Source: Bacteroidales bacterium UBA1722 (GTDB lineage Bacteria > Bacteroidota > Bacteroidia > Bacteroidales > UBA932). From it: a stretch of 24,284 bases of DNA. Numbering within the stretch: position 1 is the first letter of the stretch; each line of letters begins with the position of its first letter. The notes under the pieces are model-generated. The model did no database searches, was not told the origin of the DNA, and worked only from the letters and a program-made list of their open reading frames with translations. The stretch covers positions 34,405 to 58,688 of the forward strand of contig DCIQ01000190.1 in assembly GCA_002317435.1 (NCBI GenBank), read 5' to 3'. Of the stretch, positions 7,945 to 16,608 are shown one piece after another. Both the position numbers and the translations under genes were made by a program.

Positions 7945-9288
7945 TCAATCCCTTCCGTAGATATCCCTCGTATATATCTTGTCGGAGACATCATCCAGAC
8001 AGGCGTCATACCTGTTCGCGATGATGGCATCAGAGCCCTCCTTGAATTTCTTCAAGTCGTTCACCACCGGCGATCCGAAGAAAAGTTCCCCGTCCCGCAG
8101 GGAAGGTTCATAAATTATCACTTTAGCCCCCTTCGCCTTGAGGCGTTTCATCACTCCCTGGATGGAGCTCTGGCGGAAATTGTCAGAGTTGGTCTTCATC
8201 GTCAGCCTGTAAACTCCTATGGTCACGTTTTTCTCTACGGAGGGGTTCCAGACACTGCTCCCCACATAATACCCGGCCTTCCTGAGTATCTGGTCGGACA
8301 CGAAGTCCTTACGGGTCCTGTTGCTGTCCACGATGGCGCTCATTATGGTCTGGGGGACATCGGCATAATTCGCCAGAAGCTGCTTGGTGTCTTTCGGGAG
8401 GCAATATCCGCCGTATCCGAACGAAGGGTTGTTGTAGTGATTGCCTATCCTGGGATCCAGTCCCACCCCTTCGATGATGGACCGGGTGTCAAGTCCCTTC
8501 ATCTCGGCATATGTATCCAGTTCGTTGAAGAATGACACTCTCAGGGCCAGATACGTATTGGCGAAAAGTTTTACGGCCTCGGCCTCCTTCATACCCATAA
8601 ACAGGGTCGGGATGTCCTCCCTGATGGCCCCTTCCTGCAGCAGGCGGGCGAATATATGGGCCTTTTCCTCTGCATCCGGATCTCCGTAGAGAGTTATGGC
8701 TTCATTTTCAGCAGAACAGCCGGCATCCTCCCCTGTGATAATCTTCGGATAGCCGACTATGATTCGCGACGGATAGAGGTTATCGTAGAGGGCCTTGCTC
8801 TCCCTGAGGAATTCCGGCGAGAAGAGCAGGTTGAACTTATGTCCTTTCAGTTCCGGCCGCGTGCGGAAAGCATCGGAGTACTTTACGAACAAACTTCTGG
8901 TATAGCCTACGGGGATGGTGCTCTTTATGACTATGACCGCATCGGGATTCGCTCCCAGCACCATATCCAGTACCTCTTCCACGTGAGTCGTGTCGAAATA
9001 GTTTCTGATGGGGTCATAATTCGTGGGGGCGGCGATGATCACGAAATCAGCGTCGCGATATGCCGATTCTCCGTCCAGGGTGGCCGTAAGGAGGAGTTCC
9101 TTCTCCCTGAAATATCGTTCGATATACTCGTCCCGGATGGGACTTTTCCCGGCATTTATCAGCTCCACCTTTTCCTTCACCACATCCACCGCAGTGACCT
9201 GATGGTGCTGTGAAAGCAGAGTGGCCATAGACAGACCCACGTAACCGGTCCCGGCCACGGCTATCCGGATATCTTCAAATTTTCTCAT
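7945..9288 (-). CDS. ugd: UDP-glucose/UDP-sugar 6-dehydrogenase
   Basis: A 447-residue nucleotide-sugar dehydrogenase, predicted to oxidise UDP-glucose (or a related UDP-hexose) to the uronic acid with two NAD+. The N-terminal Rossmann motif is AGTGYVGLS (G13, G15, G18). KSTIPVGYT (122-130) and SPEFLRES (157-164) follow. The conserved Lys and Asn are in EAVKLFANTY (K240, N244), and the catalytic cysteine is C296 in GYGGYCLPKD. The arrangement fits short-chain-length Ugd better than UDP-ManNAc dehydrogenase (WecC), although sequence alone does not settle the substrate. It is the first gene of the left-hand cluster: upstream lie an AT-rich region and a terminator of the efflux operon. wbuC follows 16 bases downstream. 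Confidence 0.9.
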   Translation of the reverse strand: MRKFEDIRIAVAGTGYVGLSMATLLSQHHQVTAVDVVKEKVELINAGKSPIRDEYIERYFREKELLLTATLDGESAYRDADFVIIAAPTNYDPIRNYFDTTHVEEVLDMVLGANPDAVIVIKSTIPVGYTRSLFVKYSDAFRTRPELKGHKFNLLFSPEFLRESKALYDNLYPSRIIVGYPKIITGEDAGCSAENEAITLYGDPDAEEKAHIFARLLQEGAIREDIPTLFMGMKEAEAVKLFANTYLALRVSFFNELDTYAEMKGLDTRSIIEGVGLDPRIGNHYNNPSFGYGGYCLPKDTKQLLANYADVPQTIMSAIVDSNRTRKDFVSDQILRKAGYYVGSSVWNPSVEKNVTIGVYRLTMKTNSDNFRQSSIQGVMKRLKAKGAKVIIYEPSLRDGELFFGSPVVNDLKKFKEGSDAIIANRYDACLDDVSDKIYTRDIYGRD

Positions 9289-9443
9289 ATTTCTTACGAA
9301 AACACATAATCCCCGCTCCTCGATTAGTATTTAAAATGCTGATTCCCAATAAAATACAGCAAACAAACAATAAATAATCGAGATAATGGCAGCCCGAAAG
9401 CTCATTAAACTGCTAATTTAGTGATTTTTATCCTAAAGTCCAC
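9289..9443 (-). promoter_or_regulatory. AT-rich leader expected to hold the promoter of the ugd-led cluster
   Basis: This stretch lies between the efflux-operon terminator and the ugd ATG and contains no open reading frame worth calling. It is markedly AT-rich and, read on the minus strand, holds TTTATTGTTTGTTTG and TATTTTATTG near 9346-9374. These resemble but do not match the Bacteroidota -7 pattern TAnnTTTG. I cannot pick a single promoter with confidence. The assignment rests mainly on position, since transcription must restart here if the terminator works. Confidence 0.3.
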
Positions 9444-9484
9444 AAAAAAAATAGCAGGTCGGCAGGTATTGCAAATACCTGCCG
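9444..9484 (-). terminator. Rho-independent terminator of the efflux operon
   Basis: CGGCAGGTATT at 9460-9470 and AATACCTGCCG at 9474-9484 pair perfectly over 11 bp around a 3-base loop. On the minus strand a run of eight T residues follows (plus-strand A at 9444-9451), separated from the stem by eight bases. The hairpin begins 32 bases after the stop of the tolC-like gene, which is the right place to end the MFP-RND-TolC transcript. The spacer between stem and T tract is longer than ideal, so efficiency is uncertain. Confidence 0.65.
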
Positions 9485-9516
9485 GCTTACTATGCCATCA
9501 TTAACGGAAAGATGCT

Positions 9517-10932
9517 CTATTCCGTAAGGGCCTTGTATCTGGCCGAATTCACCAGATAGGATATGCGGGCATCCGTAAGATCGTTTTCTGCCTGCAGCAG
9601 AAGGCTCTGGGCCTGCAGGACATCCGTTATCCCGATGAGTCCGGCATCATAATTCACCCGGGCCAGCCTGAAATTCTCCCTGGCGGAAGCCACGGATGAA
9701 TTCTGTCTGACCATCAGAGCCGCCGCTTCATTTATGCTGTCATAGACCTGCTGCTCCTGAAGAGTCATCTTCTGTTCCAGATCCCTCCTGTCCGCCATCG
9801 CTATGGACATATCGGCATTACTCTGTTTCATCCTGGCGGAAGTCTTCCACCAGTCGGTAATCGGTATTTTCAGCGTGACACCCAGAAATCCGTTGTAACG
9901 GTTGTTCCAGTCCGTCGTTTCATTCAGATGGATTCCGCTGCTGTGATACGGCATCGAGGAGTATCCTATGTACATATAGGATGCGCCGAGAGCGACTTGG
10001 GGAAGAGCGTCGGACAGTGCTATTTTCTTCTGCAGACGTGCGGACTCCACCTTCAGCGACAGGAGTTCCGATTCGGGGCGCACTCCGTCTCCTCCCTCCG
10101 GAGGCAGTGTCACCTCCATCGCCTCCTGTGGTCCGACAAGCACACCCAGACTGTCAGCCTCCACCCCCATCATCTGTGCCAGAGCCCTTCTGGCCAGAGA
10201 GATTCCGTTAGTCAGGCGGAGGGACCGGTCCGCCAGTTCATTCTGCCGCAGCTCTACCGAGAGGAGATCGTTTTTCAGCGCCACCCCGGCCTTCACGGCA
10301 GCATCCGCCACCACGGAGACGGTATCCAGCAGGTATTGCACGGAGTGCAATGTCTCCAGCTTCTCCTCCAGCGAGACTATCAGGTAATAGGCCTCCCGCA
10401 CCTCCAGCACCAGGTCCCTTTCGGTGATTTTCTGCCGGAGCTCCGCCGCCTCCACTCCCACCCGGGCAAGTCGGTTGGAGTTCACTATTTTCCCGCCGGC
10501 ATAGATCGGCTGTACGGCCACCGCCGCCGCGATGCTCCCCTGTTTGAACATGGATATGCCTGTCGGCAATCCCAGAGCGGTCCCGTACTGCATCCAGAGG
10601 TTCTTTACAGTCTCCCTCAGGGCATCGTTCGGGATATCCCCCATGCCGTATTCCACCAGTGGCGAGGAAGCCATATAGCCCCCGCCGACGATGTTTATCT
10701 TCGGGAAGAAATATGTCAGGGCCTCTTCTTTTACAGCCTTGGCTTTCATCACTTCCGCATCCGCCTTCCGGCCGGAAGCGTTGTTCTTCAATGCGAGGTC
10801 CACCGCATTTTCCAGAGATGTGACTCTCCCCGCGGGAGAGTCCGCCGTCCGGGCGGAAATCTCCGGGAGAGAACATCCGATACCGAACAGAACGAGACCG
10901 AAAAAGAGTTTTATATCAAATCTATTTTTCAT
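9517..10932 (-). CDS. TolC-family outer-membrane efflux channel
   Basis: A 471-residue outer-membrane efflux protein. The N-terminus has a basic start and a hydrophobic stretch (residues 9-19, FFGLVLFGI region) consistent with an export signal; C20 does not sit in a good lipobox. Two repeated OEP-type halves follow, rich in long amphipathic helices with typical phrases such as LENAVDLALKNN, EVREAYYLIVSLEEKLETL and VNYDAGLIGITDVLQAQ, the last being a signature of the second repeat. Homologues trimerise into a beta-barrel and periplasmic tunnel that joins an MFP and an RND pump. The gene overlaps the end of the RND gene by 11 bases and is followed by a terminator, so it is the last gene of the efflux operon. 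The substrate is unknown. Confidence 0.92.
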   Translation of the reverse strand: MKNRFDIKLFFGLVLFGIGCSLPEISARTADSPAGRVTSLENAVDLALKNNASGRKADAEVMKAKAVKEEALTYFFPKINIVGGGYMASSPLVEYGMGDIPNDALRETVKNLWMQYGTALGLPTGISMFKQGSIAAAVAVQPIYAGGKIVNSNRLARVGVEAAELRQKITERDLVLEVREAYYLIVSLEEKLETLHSVQYLLDTVSVVADAAVKAGVALKNDLLSVELRQNELADRSLRLTNGISLARRALAQMMGVEADSLGVLVGPQEAMEVTLPPEGGDGVRPESELLSLKVESARLQKKIALSDALPQVALGASYMYIGYSSMPYHSSGIHLNETTDWNNRYNGFLGVTLKIPITDWWKTSARMKQSNADMSIAMADRRDLEQKMTLQEQQVYDSINEAAALMVRQNSSVASARENFRLARVNYDAGLIGITDVLQAQSLLLQAENDLTDARISYLVNSARYKALTE

Positions 10933-13900
10933 AAACTTTCCAATATGCTACCGGCAGAGCGGTTACTACGAGAGGGAGGGTAAATATGGTTCCGAAACAG
11001 ATGACCACGCCCATCGGCATCCAAAGTCCGGTTCCGGCCGTAATCATGGGGATGACTCCGAGGGCTGTGGTGGCCGAAGTCAGGAATATGGGACGCATCC
11101 TGCGCAGACCGGCTTCATAAGCGGCGTCCCTGGCGCTCAGATGTGCCCTGCCGAAATGGAGCTCTTCGGCGTATTCATACATCATTATGGCATTTCTCAC
11201 GACTACACCGATAAGGGAGATGATGCCCAGCACGGCCGTGATGGAGACGTCCAGGTCGAAAATCCGAAGTCCGAGGAAAGAGCCGAACACGCACAATGCG
11301 CTGGAGGAAATGGTCAGCAGGGACACCGACATCTTCCTGTAATGATAGAGCAACACCATAAACATGACCAGAAGGGCGCATACGACGGTCAGGATTATCT
11401 GGGGTATGAGTTCCTCGTTGACTCCAGTGAGTCCACCCATCGAAACCGTCACCCCCTCCGGTACCGGATTGTCCGCCACCCACCGGTCTATCATGTCCTG
11501 AACCGCGGGCTGGGACGTACGGCCCCGAAGGTCACAGAAGAGAGTCACCGTGGGGATATTGTTCCTGTGCCCTATGGTGGAGTGGTGCCATTCACGGGAG
11601 ACGGAGGCCACCTGGTGCAGAGGCACCCACTGTCCCGGGAATGCCGTGGGTATCAGCATATCGCTCAGCCGGTCGATATCGAGGGTATCCATTCCTTCCC
11701 TATAGAGTTTCACAGGGACTCCGTAATCATCCTCCCATACCGTGGCGACTTTCCTTCCCTCCATGGAGGAGGCCAGGAATGCGGAGAGAACGGACTGGGT
11801 GACTCCGAGCCGCTCAGCCTCGACCTCCTTGAGATCGATGCGGACATCGGAAACGCTCTGGTCGTAATCGGAATGGATATACAGCAGTTCGGGGACAGAA
11901 TGGAGATATTCCTTCAGCCGTTCCATATATGCGGCATCGGCATCCAGATCATCACCCGATATATAAACTTCCACAGGTGCCTTCACAGCCTGATAATCCA
12001 TCTGTTTATAGCGTATGGAGGCATTCGTGAAGAGATGCTCCCCTTCCGTCTGGAAGTGTTCTGTCACCTCACGGGTCGCCTTGACCGAAACGGTATTCAC
12101 TATGAACTGAGCGTATGAAGGTTTGGCGATCTGCGGCTCGTACGTGCAGTGGAACCTCGGTGAAGACATCCCCACGAACGAAGTTATGCTCTTCACCCTC
12201 GGGTCCGCACACATCATCCGCGCGAGAGAATCGGCCACCAGAGCAGTCTCGTCCACAGAAGAGCCGTCACTGAGATGAATCTCCACGGCGAAACATTCCC
12301 TGTCGGCCTTCGGCATCAGCTGCAGATTCTCCCGGGTAAATATAAACACTCCAAGAGCCATCAGCGCAGCAGTGAAAAGCAAGGTCAGATACGGCCTCTC
12401 GAAGCACTTCCCAAGCAACTTTTCATACCCGCGCTCCAGGACTGTGAAAAACCGGCTCTGGGCCCTGGAAAAGAAATTATGCTTTACATATTTGGTAGGG
12501 ACGATGAATCTCACGCACAGATGGGGCGTGTACCATACGGCATATATAAGACTGACTGTCAGTGACATCATTATCATCCACGGGAAATACTCCACGAACT
12601 CTCCGATAGGTCCGTCGATGGTCGCCAGAGTAGGGAAAAACATTCCCGAGATGGAAAAAGTGGCCACCACCATGGGAAGGAAGAGTTCTTTTGTGGATAC
12701 CGACGCCGAATTCCAGCTGGAATACCCCTGTTCGAGACGGTTCGAAAAACCATCTATCACGATGATGGAATTATCCACCAGCATCCCCAGAACCACGATA
12801 AGTGCAGCCAACGTAACCGTATGAAGCTGGATGCCCACGACATACATCAGACCCCAGGTAATGGCGATGCAGATGGGCACTCCGCTGCCGGCCACCAGTG
12901 CCGTACGCATCGGAAACAGCAGGAGCATCACCAGAATCACGATGATTATACTGGTGGCGATATCCCCCAGAAAACCGGTCACCGAATCATCCACCACCTT
13001 GGGCTGGTCGGTGATGCGGTGGAACTTCACGTCGGAAGGGATCGATGAACGCACCTCGTCCAGCACGGTCTCGATGGAATTGCCGAAGGCCACTATATTC
13101 TTATCGTCCACCATCTGCATTTCCACCAGGACACAGGACGCTTTCTCCGGTTCGTAATAGTCGATAAACTTCTCAGGATGGGGGTAGCGTCTCTCTATCT
13201 CCGCCACATCCTTCAGGCGGATGACACCTCCGGAAACGGGATCGGAGGAGATAATCTGCTCCCCTATCTCATATTCCGTCTGATACGGAGAACATACGTG
13301 CACCAGTTCCCCTCCCGACGCATCCGGCATCTTCCCGGTCACGCTGCGGAATCCCTGGGCAGCCAGAGCGGCAGTGATGACGGTCTGATCTATATGATAG
13401 GTACTCAACCGGTCGGCATCGAGGGTGACGGCTATTTCTTCCTTCTGCGCCCCCAGCACCTTTATGGTACCCATCTCCGGAATGGTACGCAGACGGGCAC
13501 ACAGGTCATTCGCATAATTTTCAAGCTCCCTCGGAGTGCGCTCCTTCGATTCCACCGCCAGCAGCATGGACGACGTGCTTCCGAAGTCATCCACCACTAC
13601 CGTCTCCAGGACACCCTGGGGAAGCGTGGTCTTCTTCAGCAGGTCCAGACCGTTGCGGATTCTGGTCCACACCGCATCGTCATCATCCACGGAGGTGCGG
13701 AGTTCCACATATATATACACCATCCCGTCATCAGTAACGGAATAGGTCTTGTCCTTCACCAGCTCCTGAAACGTCAGGAGATACTTCTCCAGAGGTCCCG
13801 TCACCTGCGCCTCCACCTCCTGCGCCGTCGCTCCGGGATAAATCGCGGCCACGACACCCTGACGGATGGTAAAAGGAGGAAACTCATCCTTGTTCATCCT

Positions 13901-14008
13901 CGGAAGGGACCAGATGCCGAACGCCGTAAGGCAGAGAAGCAGAAAAAGCACTATATTGTGCGACACCATAGCCGTGCGGATATGGTCGCGTCCTGTCAGT
14001 TTGTTCAT
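10922..14008 (-). CDS. RND-family efflux pump inner-membrane transporter
   Basis: A 1028-residue RND permease, full length for the AcrB type. TM1 (about 14-34) is followed by a large periplasmic loop, a central block of membrane helices (about 355-560), a second periplasmic loop and a C-terminal helix block (from about 878). The TM4 motif GMLVDNSIIVIDG carries D412-N413 where E. coli AcrB has D407-D408. The TM10 region GVVVRNAIMMYE carries R938 where AcrB has K940. The MRPIFLTSATTALGVIPM block (981-998) is typical of the family. It should exchange protons for drug-like, lipid or bile-type substrates, not metals judging by the lack of a CzcA-like signature, but this is inference. It overlaps the MFP gene by 4 bases (ATGA) and tolC by 11, implying translational coupling. 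Confidence 0.94.
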   Translation of the reverse strand: MNKLTGRDHIRTAMVSHNIVLFLLLCLTAFGIWSLPRMNKDEFPPFTIRQGVVAAIYPGATAQEVEAQVTGPLEKYLLTFQELVKDKTYSVTDDGMVYIYVELRTSVDDDDAVWTRIRNGLDLLKKTTLPQGVLETVVVDDFGSTSSMLLAVESKERTPRELENYANDLCARLRTIPEMGTIKVLGAQKEEIAVTLDADRLSTYHIDQTVITAALAAQGFRSVTGKMPDASGGELVHVCSPYQTEYEIGEQIISSDPVSGGVIRLKDVAEIERRYPHPEKFIDYYEPEKASCVLVEMQMVDDKNIVAFGNSIETVLDEVRSSIPSDVKFHRITDQPKVVDDSVTGFLGDIATSIIIVILVMLLLFPMRTALVAGSGVPICIAITWGLMYVVGIQLHTVTLAALIVVLGMLVDNSIIVIDGFSNRLEQGYSSWNSASVSTKELFLPMVVATFSISGMFFPTLATIDGPIGEFVEYFPWMIMMSLTVSLIYAVWYTPHLCVRFIVPTKYVKHNFFSRAQSRFFTVLERGYEKLLGKCFERPYLTLLFTAALMALGVFIFTRENLQLMPKADRECFAVEIHLSDGSSVDETALVADSLARMMCADPRVKSITSFVGMSSPRFHCTYEPQIAKPSYAQFIVNTVSVKATREVTEHFQTEGEHLFTNASIRYKQMDYQAVKAPVEVYISGDDLDADAAYMERLKEYLHSVPELLYIHSDYDQSVSDVRIDLKEVEAERLGVTQSVLSAFLASSMEGRKVATVWEDDYGVPVKLYREGMDTLDIDRLSDMLIPTAFPGQWVPLHQVASVSREWHHSTIGHRNNIPTVTLFCDLRGRTSQPAVQDMIDRWVADNPVPEGVTVSMGGLTGVNEELIPQIILTVVCALLVMFMVLLYHYRKMSVSLLTISSSALCVFGSFLGLRIFDLDVSITAVLGIISLIGVVVRNAIMMYEYAEELHFGRAHLSARDAAYEAGLRRMRPIFLTSATTALGVIPMITAGTGLWMPMGVVICFGTIFTLPLVVTALPVAYWKVYEK

Positions 14009-15054
14009 AATGCGAAAGTTACCGGACAGCCGTTGTAAAGTTTCTGATACCCTGAGGTTATTATGACATCACCCTCACCGATGCCCCCGGTCACTGTCAC
14101 ACCACCCGGAACATACTCTCCGGTGGTGATCTCCTGCCTGAAGGACTTGCCGTCGCGGACGAGCCAGACCGTCTTCCCCTGCTGCCATATCTGGATGCAG
14201 TCCGAGGGGATTATGACTCCGGATCTGGCGTCATGACCGAACACCACGCGGCACACCATCCCGGGGAGAAGCCCCGCGGGCTTGTCATCTATGCTGACGG
14301 TCACTTCATAGGAATGGGAGAGACGTCCCTGTATCAGGGAACAGTTGGTCACACTCCCAGAGAATGTGACTCCCGGCATTACGTTCGGGGATATCACGGC
14401 CTTCTCCCCGACCTTAACGGATCTGATGTCCGACTCGGGTACACTTACCGCGACATTCATCTCATCCATCCCCAGAAGAGTCATTGCCGGCTGTGCCGGC
14501 AGAAGATTCTGCCCCACACGGGCATCTATACTGCCGATGCTTCCGCTGCGGGGGGCTCGGAGAGAACAGTCATCCACCTGCTTGCGCAGGGTCTCCACGG
14601 TATTGCGGGCCTGTTCCAGTTTAGTCCGGACTTCCACCATCTTCACTTCGGTGGCTCCGCCGGCGGCATACACCTGCGATATCCTGTCATATCCGTCCTC
14701 CGCCTGAAGCAGTGCAGCTTCAGACGCAGCGAGCATGTTACGGGCCCGGGAAGCATCCACCGTACACAGCAGATCCCCTGCCCTTACCTTCTGGGACTCC
14801 TTCACGCAAATGGTTTTCACGGTGCCTCCGGAGACGAAGCTCAGGGGGACACTGGTAAATTCCTCCACCAGTCCTATGAAGGAAAGGGTCGCCGCGGAAG
14901 AAGTCGTATCCGCCCGTATCGTCTTCACCGGGACAGGTTTGAGTTCATAATGCACCGTATTCCGTGATCGGCCGCAAGACGACGTCACGCCTTGAATCAC
15001 ACATAGCGCAGCCAACAGATACGTAAATCTTTTCATATACTTGGTTCTGTTCAT
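14005..15054 (-). CDS. RND periplasmic adaptor (membrane fusion protein), probable lipoprotein
   Basis: A 349-residue adaptor of the HlyD/AcrA type. The N-terminus has a hydrophobic signal ending in GVTSSCGRS, giving a probable lipid-modified C27 although Thr at the -3 position is not ideal. The order then fits the family: a beta-barrel strand, the lipoyl half-motif VKTICVKESQKVRAGDLLC (about 79-97), an alpha-hairpin rich in A, E and R (about 100-160), the second lipoyl half (SIDARVGQNL), and barrel and membrane-proximal domains ending VIITSGYQKL. It links the RND pump to the TolC channel. The start at 15054 is an ATG; a second ATG at 15036 would give a more compact signal peptide. It is the first gene of the efflux operon, downstream of the divergent promoter region. 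Confidence 0.92.
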   Translation of the reverse strand: MNRTKYMKRFTYLLAALCVIQGVTSSCGRSRNTVHYELKPVPVKTIRADTTSSAATLSFIGLVEEFTSVPLSFVSGGTVKTICVKESQKVRAGDLLCTVDASRARNMLAASEAALLQAEDGYDRISQVYAAGGATEVKMVEVRTKLEQARNTVETLRKQVDDCSLRAPRSGSIGSIDARVGQNLLPAQPAMTLLGMDEMNVAVSVPESDIRSVKVGEKAVISPNVMPGVTFSGSVTNCSLIQGRLSHSYEVTVSIDDKPAGLLPGMVCRVVFGHDARSGVIIPSDCIQIWQQGKTVWLVRDGKSFRQEITTGEYVPGGVTVTGGIGEGDVIITSGYQKLYNGCPVTFAL

Positions 15055-15093
15055 TTAAGAAGTTTATCTTTTCCAATCATCATAAGTCGGGTG

Positions 15094-15124
15094 CAAATTT
15101 GACATCATAGCGCACTGCTGTCAA
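15094..15124 (-). promoter_or_regulatory. Candidate Bacteroidota-type promoter of the efflux operon
   Basis: On the minus strand TTGACA (15124-15119) is followed after 17 bases by CAAATTTG (15101-15094). This matches the Bacteroidota -33 TTG and -7 TAnnTTTG elements except for the first base of the -7 box. It would give a leader of roughly 30 bases before the MFP ATG at 15054. The spacing and position are good, but the call is by eye. Confidence 0.4.
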
Positions 15125-15126
15125 GT

Positions 15127-15175
15127 TCCATATTTCCTTTATTTCGGTATTTTTCCCCACAAACGGAAATATGGA
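15127..15175. promoter_or_regulatory. Inverted repeat, candidate operator between efflux operon and AraC regulator
   Basis: TCCATATTTCC at 15127-15137 and GGAAATATGGA at 15165-15175 are perfect 11-base inverted arms separated by 27 bases. Inside, TTT (15138-15140) and AAA (15161-15163) extend the symmetry with a one-base slip. A related sequence CGGAAAATAT recurs at 15211-15220. The palindrome lies immediately upstream of the candidate efflux -33 element on the minus strand, where an activator would bind. The divergent AraC gene starts 74 bases away on the other side. Confidence 0.5.
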
Positions 15176-15248
15176 CCGCATAAAAAGAAATATAAACACT
15201 TTCATCTGTCCGGAAAATATCGCTTCTTTGTGAAAAAACATACCCGCC

Positions 15249-16103
15249 ATGCTGAAAGTATTCTCGGATTTGATTCTCTCCGATTCGATAGACGACCTGA
15301 ACGCCGAACCGGAGCACCTGCAGGGATATCTGCTGCTCTTTTTCTGTAACAAAGGGACTATTCAGGTCTCCATAAACGACAAACCGTGGAAAGTTTCCGA
15401 AGGCGACCTCCTGGTATGCATGCCCCAATCCCTGATAGGACATTATATGCGTACTCCCGATCTGGAAGGAATGGCCCTTCTGGCCGGAGAACATCTCTTC
15501 GACGACATGCTCTCCGGATGCATCATGATAGAACCGAACTGGTGGGAAAAACAGAAATATGTCCTGAATCATCCCGTATTCCATCTGGGAGAGTATCATC
15601 AGAGACTTCTGAGGGCTTATGCCAACCTCCTGCTGACATATATGGATGACATAGAAACGGAATACAGGCAGCGCATCCTCCGGAACACTTCCCAGTCCGC
15701 GGCCTATGAAATCCTTCACGGACTGGACACGCTCCTGTCGGCAGAAGATGACTCCGGCATGTCACAGGAGAAGGAAATAAGCCAGAAAGACCTGATATTC
15801 AAAAAATTCATGGCGATGCTCAATGCTCCCGAGAACACCGAGAGAGAGGTCCGCACCTATGCCGACAAATTACTTCTTACACCCAAATACCTGAGCGCGG
15901 TATGCAAGGAGAAAAGCGGCTCGAACGCTTCGGAACTGATAACCGAGGTCACCGTCGGACACATACGGCACTATCTCCAGCATACGGATCTGAGCGTCAA
16001 GGAGATCGCATATAAGATGGACTTTCCGGACGTAAGTTTCTTCTGCAAATACACCAAGAAACACCTCGGTGCGGCCCCGCTGGAGTTCAGACGGATGAAA
16101 TGA
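15249..16103 (+). CDS. AraC-family transcriptional regulator, divergent to efflux operon
   Basis: A 284-residue regulator and the only convincing plus-strand gene in the window. The N-terminal part (about 1-150) looks like a small cupin-type sensing domain, with strands such as GTIQVSINDKPWKVSEGDLL. A linker and a C-terminal AraC/XylS DNA-binding domain with two helix-turn-helix units follow: one around 201-222 (VRTYADKLLLTPKYLSAVCK) and one around 249-281 (VKEIAYKMDFPDVSFFCKYT, ending in APLEFRR). It is transcribed away from the MFP-RND-TolC operon across a 194-base shared region with a strong inverted repeat, so it probably controls that operon in response to an unknown ligand. The stop lies 7 bases from the convergent FKBP gene. 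Confidence 0.92.
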   Translation: MLKVFSDLILSDSIDDLNAEPEHLQGYLLLFFCNKGTIQVSINDKPWKVSEGDLLVCMPQSLIGHYMRTPDLEGMALLAGEHLFDDMLSGCIMIEPNWWEKQKYVLNHPVFHLGEYHQRLLRAYANLLLTYMDDIETEYRQRILRNTSQSAAYEILHGLDTLLSAEDDSGMSQEKEISQKDLIFKKFMAMLNAPENTEREVRTYADKLLLTPKYLSAVCKEKSGSNASELITEVTVGHIRHYLQHTDLSVKEIAYKMDFPDVSFFCKYTKKHLGAAPLEFRRMK

Positions 16104-16110
16104 CGGCGGT

Positions 16111-16578
16111 TCAGTCCCTGTTCTCGTTATAGATATCCAGCAGTTCCACTTCGAAGATGAGAAGTTTGTCGCCCGGGATGGGACCGGCGCCATTATGTCC
16201 GTATCCTATCTTGCTGGGGACGAACAGGGTTATCTTTCCTCCTGCACCTATCAGCGTCAGCCCCTCCGCCATCCCGGGAATGATACCGTTCATACAGAAC
16301 ACTGCCGGAGAATCGGTGGAGGAGTCGAATACGGTTCCGTCCGTAAACTTCCCTACATACTTCACATATACTTCATCTTCCATAGTGGGTTTCCTCCCCT
16401 TTCCTTTCGAAGAAATGATATATTGAAGTCCGGATGAGGATGACTTGACACCGGGAGCAGACTTGTTCGACTTGAGGAATTCGCGTTCTTCCCTGGCATT
16501 TTCAGATATATCCTGCGAAGATGCACTCCATACTCCACAGTATAGAGACATAAAAAGAAACAGTATAAGTTTTTTCAT
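16111..16578 (-). CDS. FKBP-type peptidyl-prolyl cis-trans isomerase, exported
   Basis: A 155-residue protein with an export signal (KKLILFLFMSLYCGVWSAS), a polar linker rich in Ser, Lys and Glu (about 23-65) and one FKBP domain (about 66-150). The domain shows VYVKYVGKFTDGTVFDSS (70-87), containing the conserved Tyr and Phe-Asp of the active site, then GMAEGLTLIGAGGKI and the SKIGYG loop. The position usually held by the active-site Trp appears to be Met or Leu, so activity may be modest. It probably assists folding of proteins in the periplasm. It is the last gene of the right-hand series, 30 bases after the MATE gene, and meets the AraC gene tail to tail with only 7 bases between stops. 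No terminator hairpin was recognised there. Confidence 0.88.
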   Translation of the reverse strand: MKKLILFLFMSLYCGVWSASSQDISENAREEREFLKSNKSAPGVKSSSSGLQYIISSKGKGRKPTMEDEVYVKYVGKFTDGTVFDSSTDSPAVFCMNGIIPGMAEGLTLIGAGGKITLFVPSKIGYGHNGAGPIPGDKLLIFEVELLDIYNENRD

Positions 16579-16608
16579 GCTATCAAAATTTTTTGAGGAT
16601 GAAATCTC

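Noticed and set aside
7929..8030. Upstream extension of wbuC
   Set aside because: The frame is open, but the extra 34 residues overlap the ugd 3' end and do not resemble the WbuC N-terminus; the ATG at 7928 fits the family.
9289..9516. Small RNA or tRNA gene in the ugd-tolC gap
   Set aside because: Apart from the terminator hairpin there is no cloverleaf or other strong structure by eye.
16104..16110. Bidirectional terminator between the AraC and FKBP genes
   Set aside because: The stops are 7 bases apart and I found no convincing hairpin with T tracts in or next to the joint.
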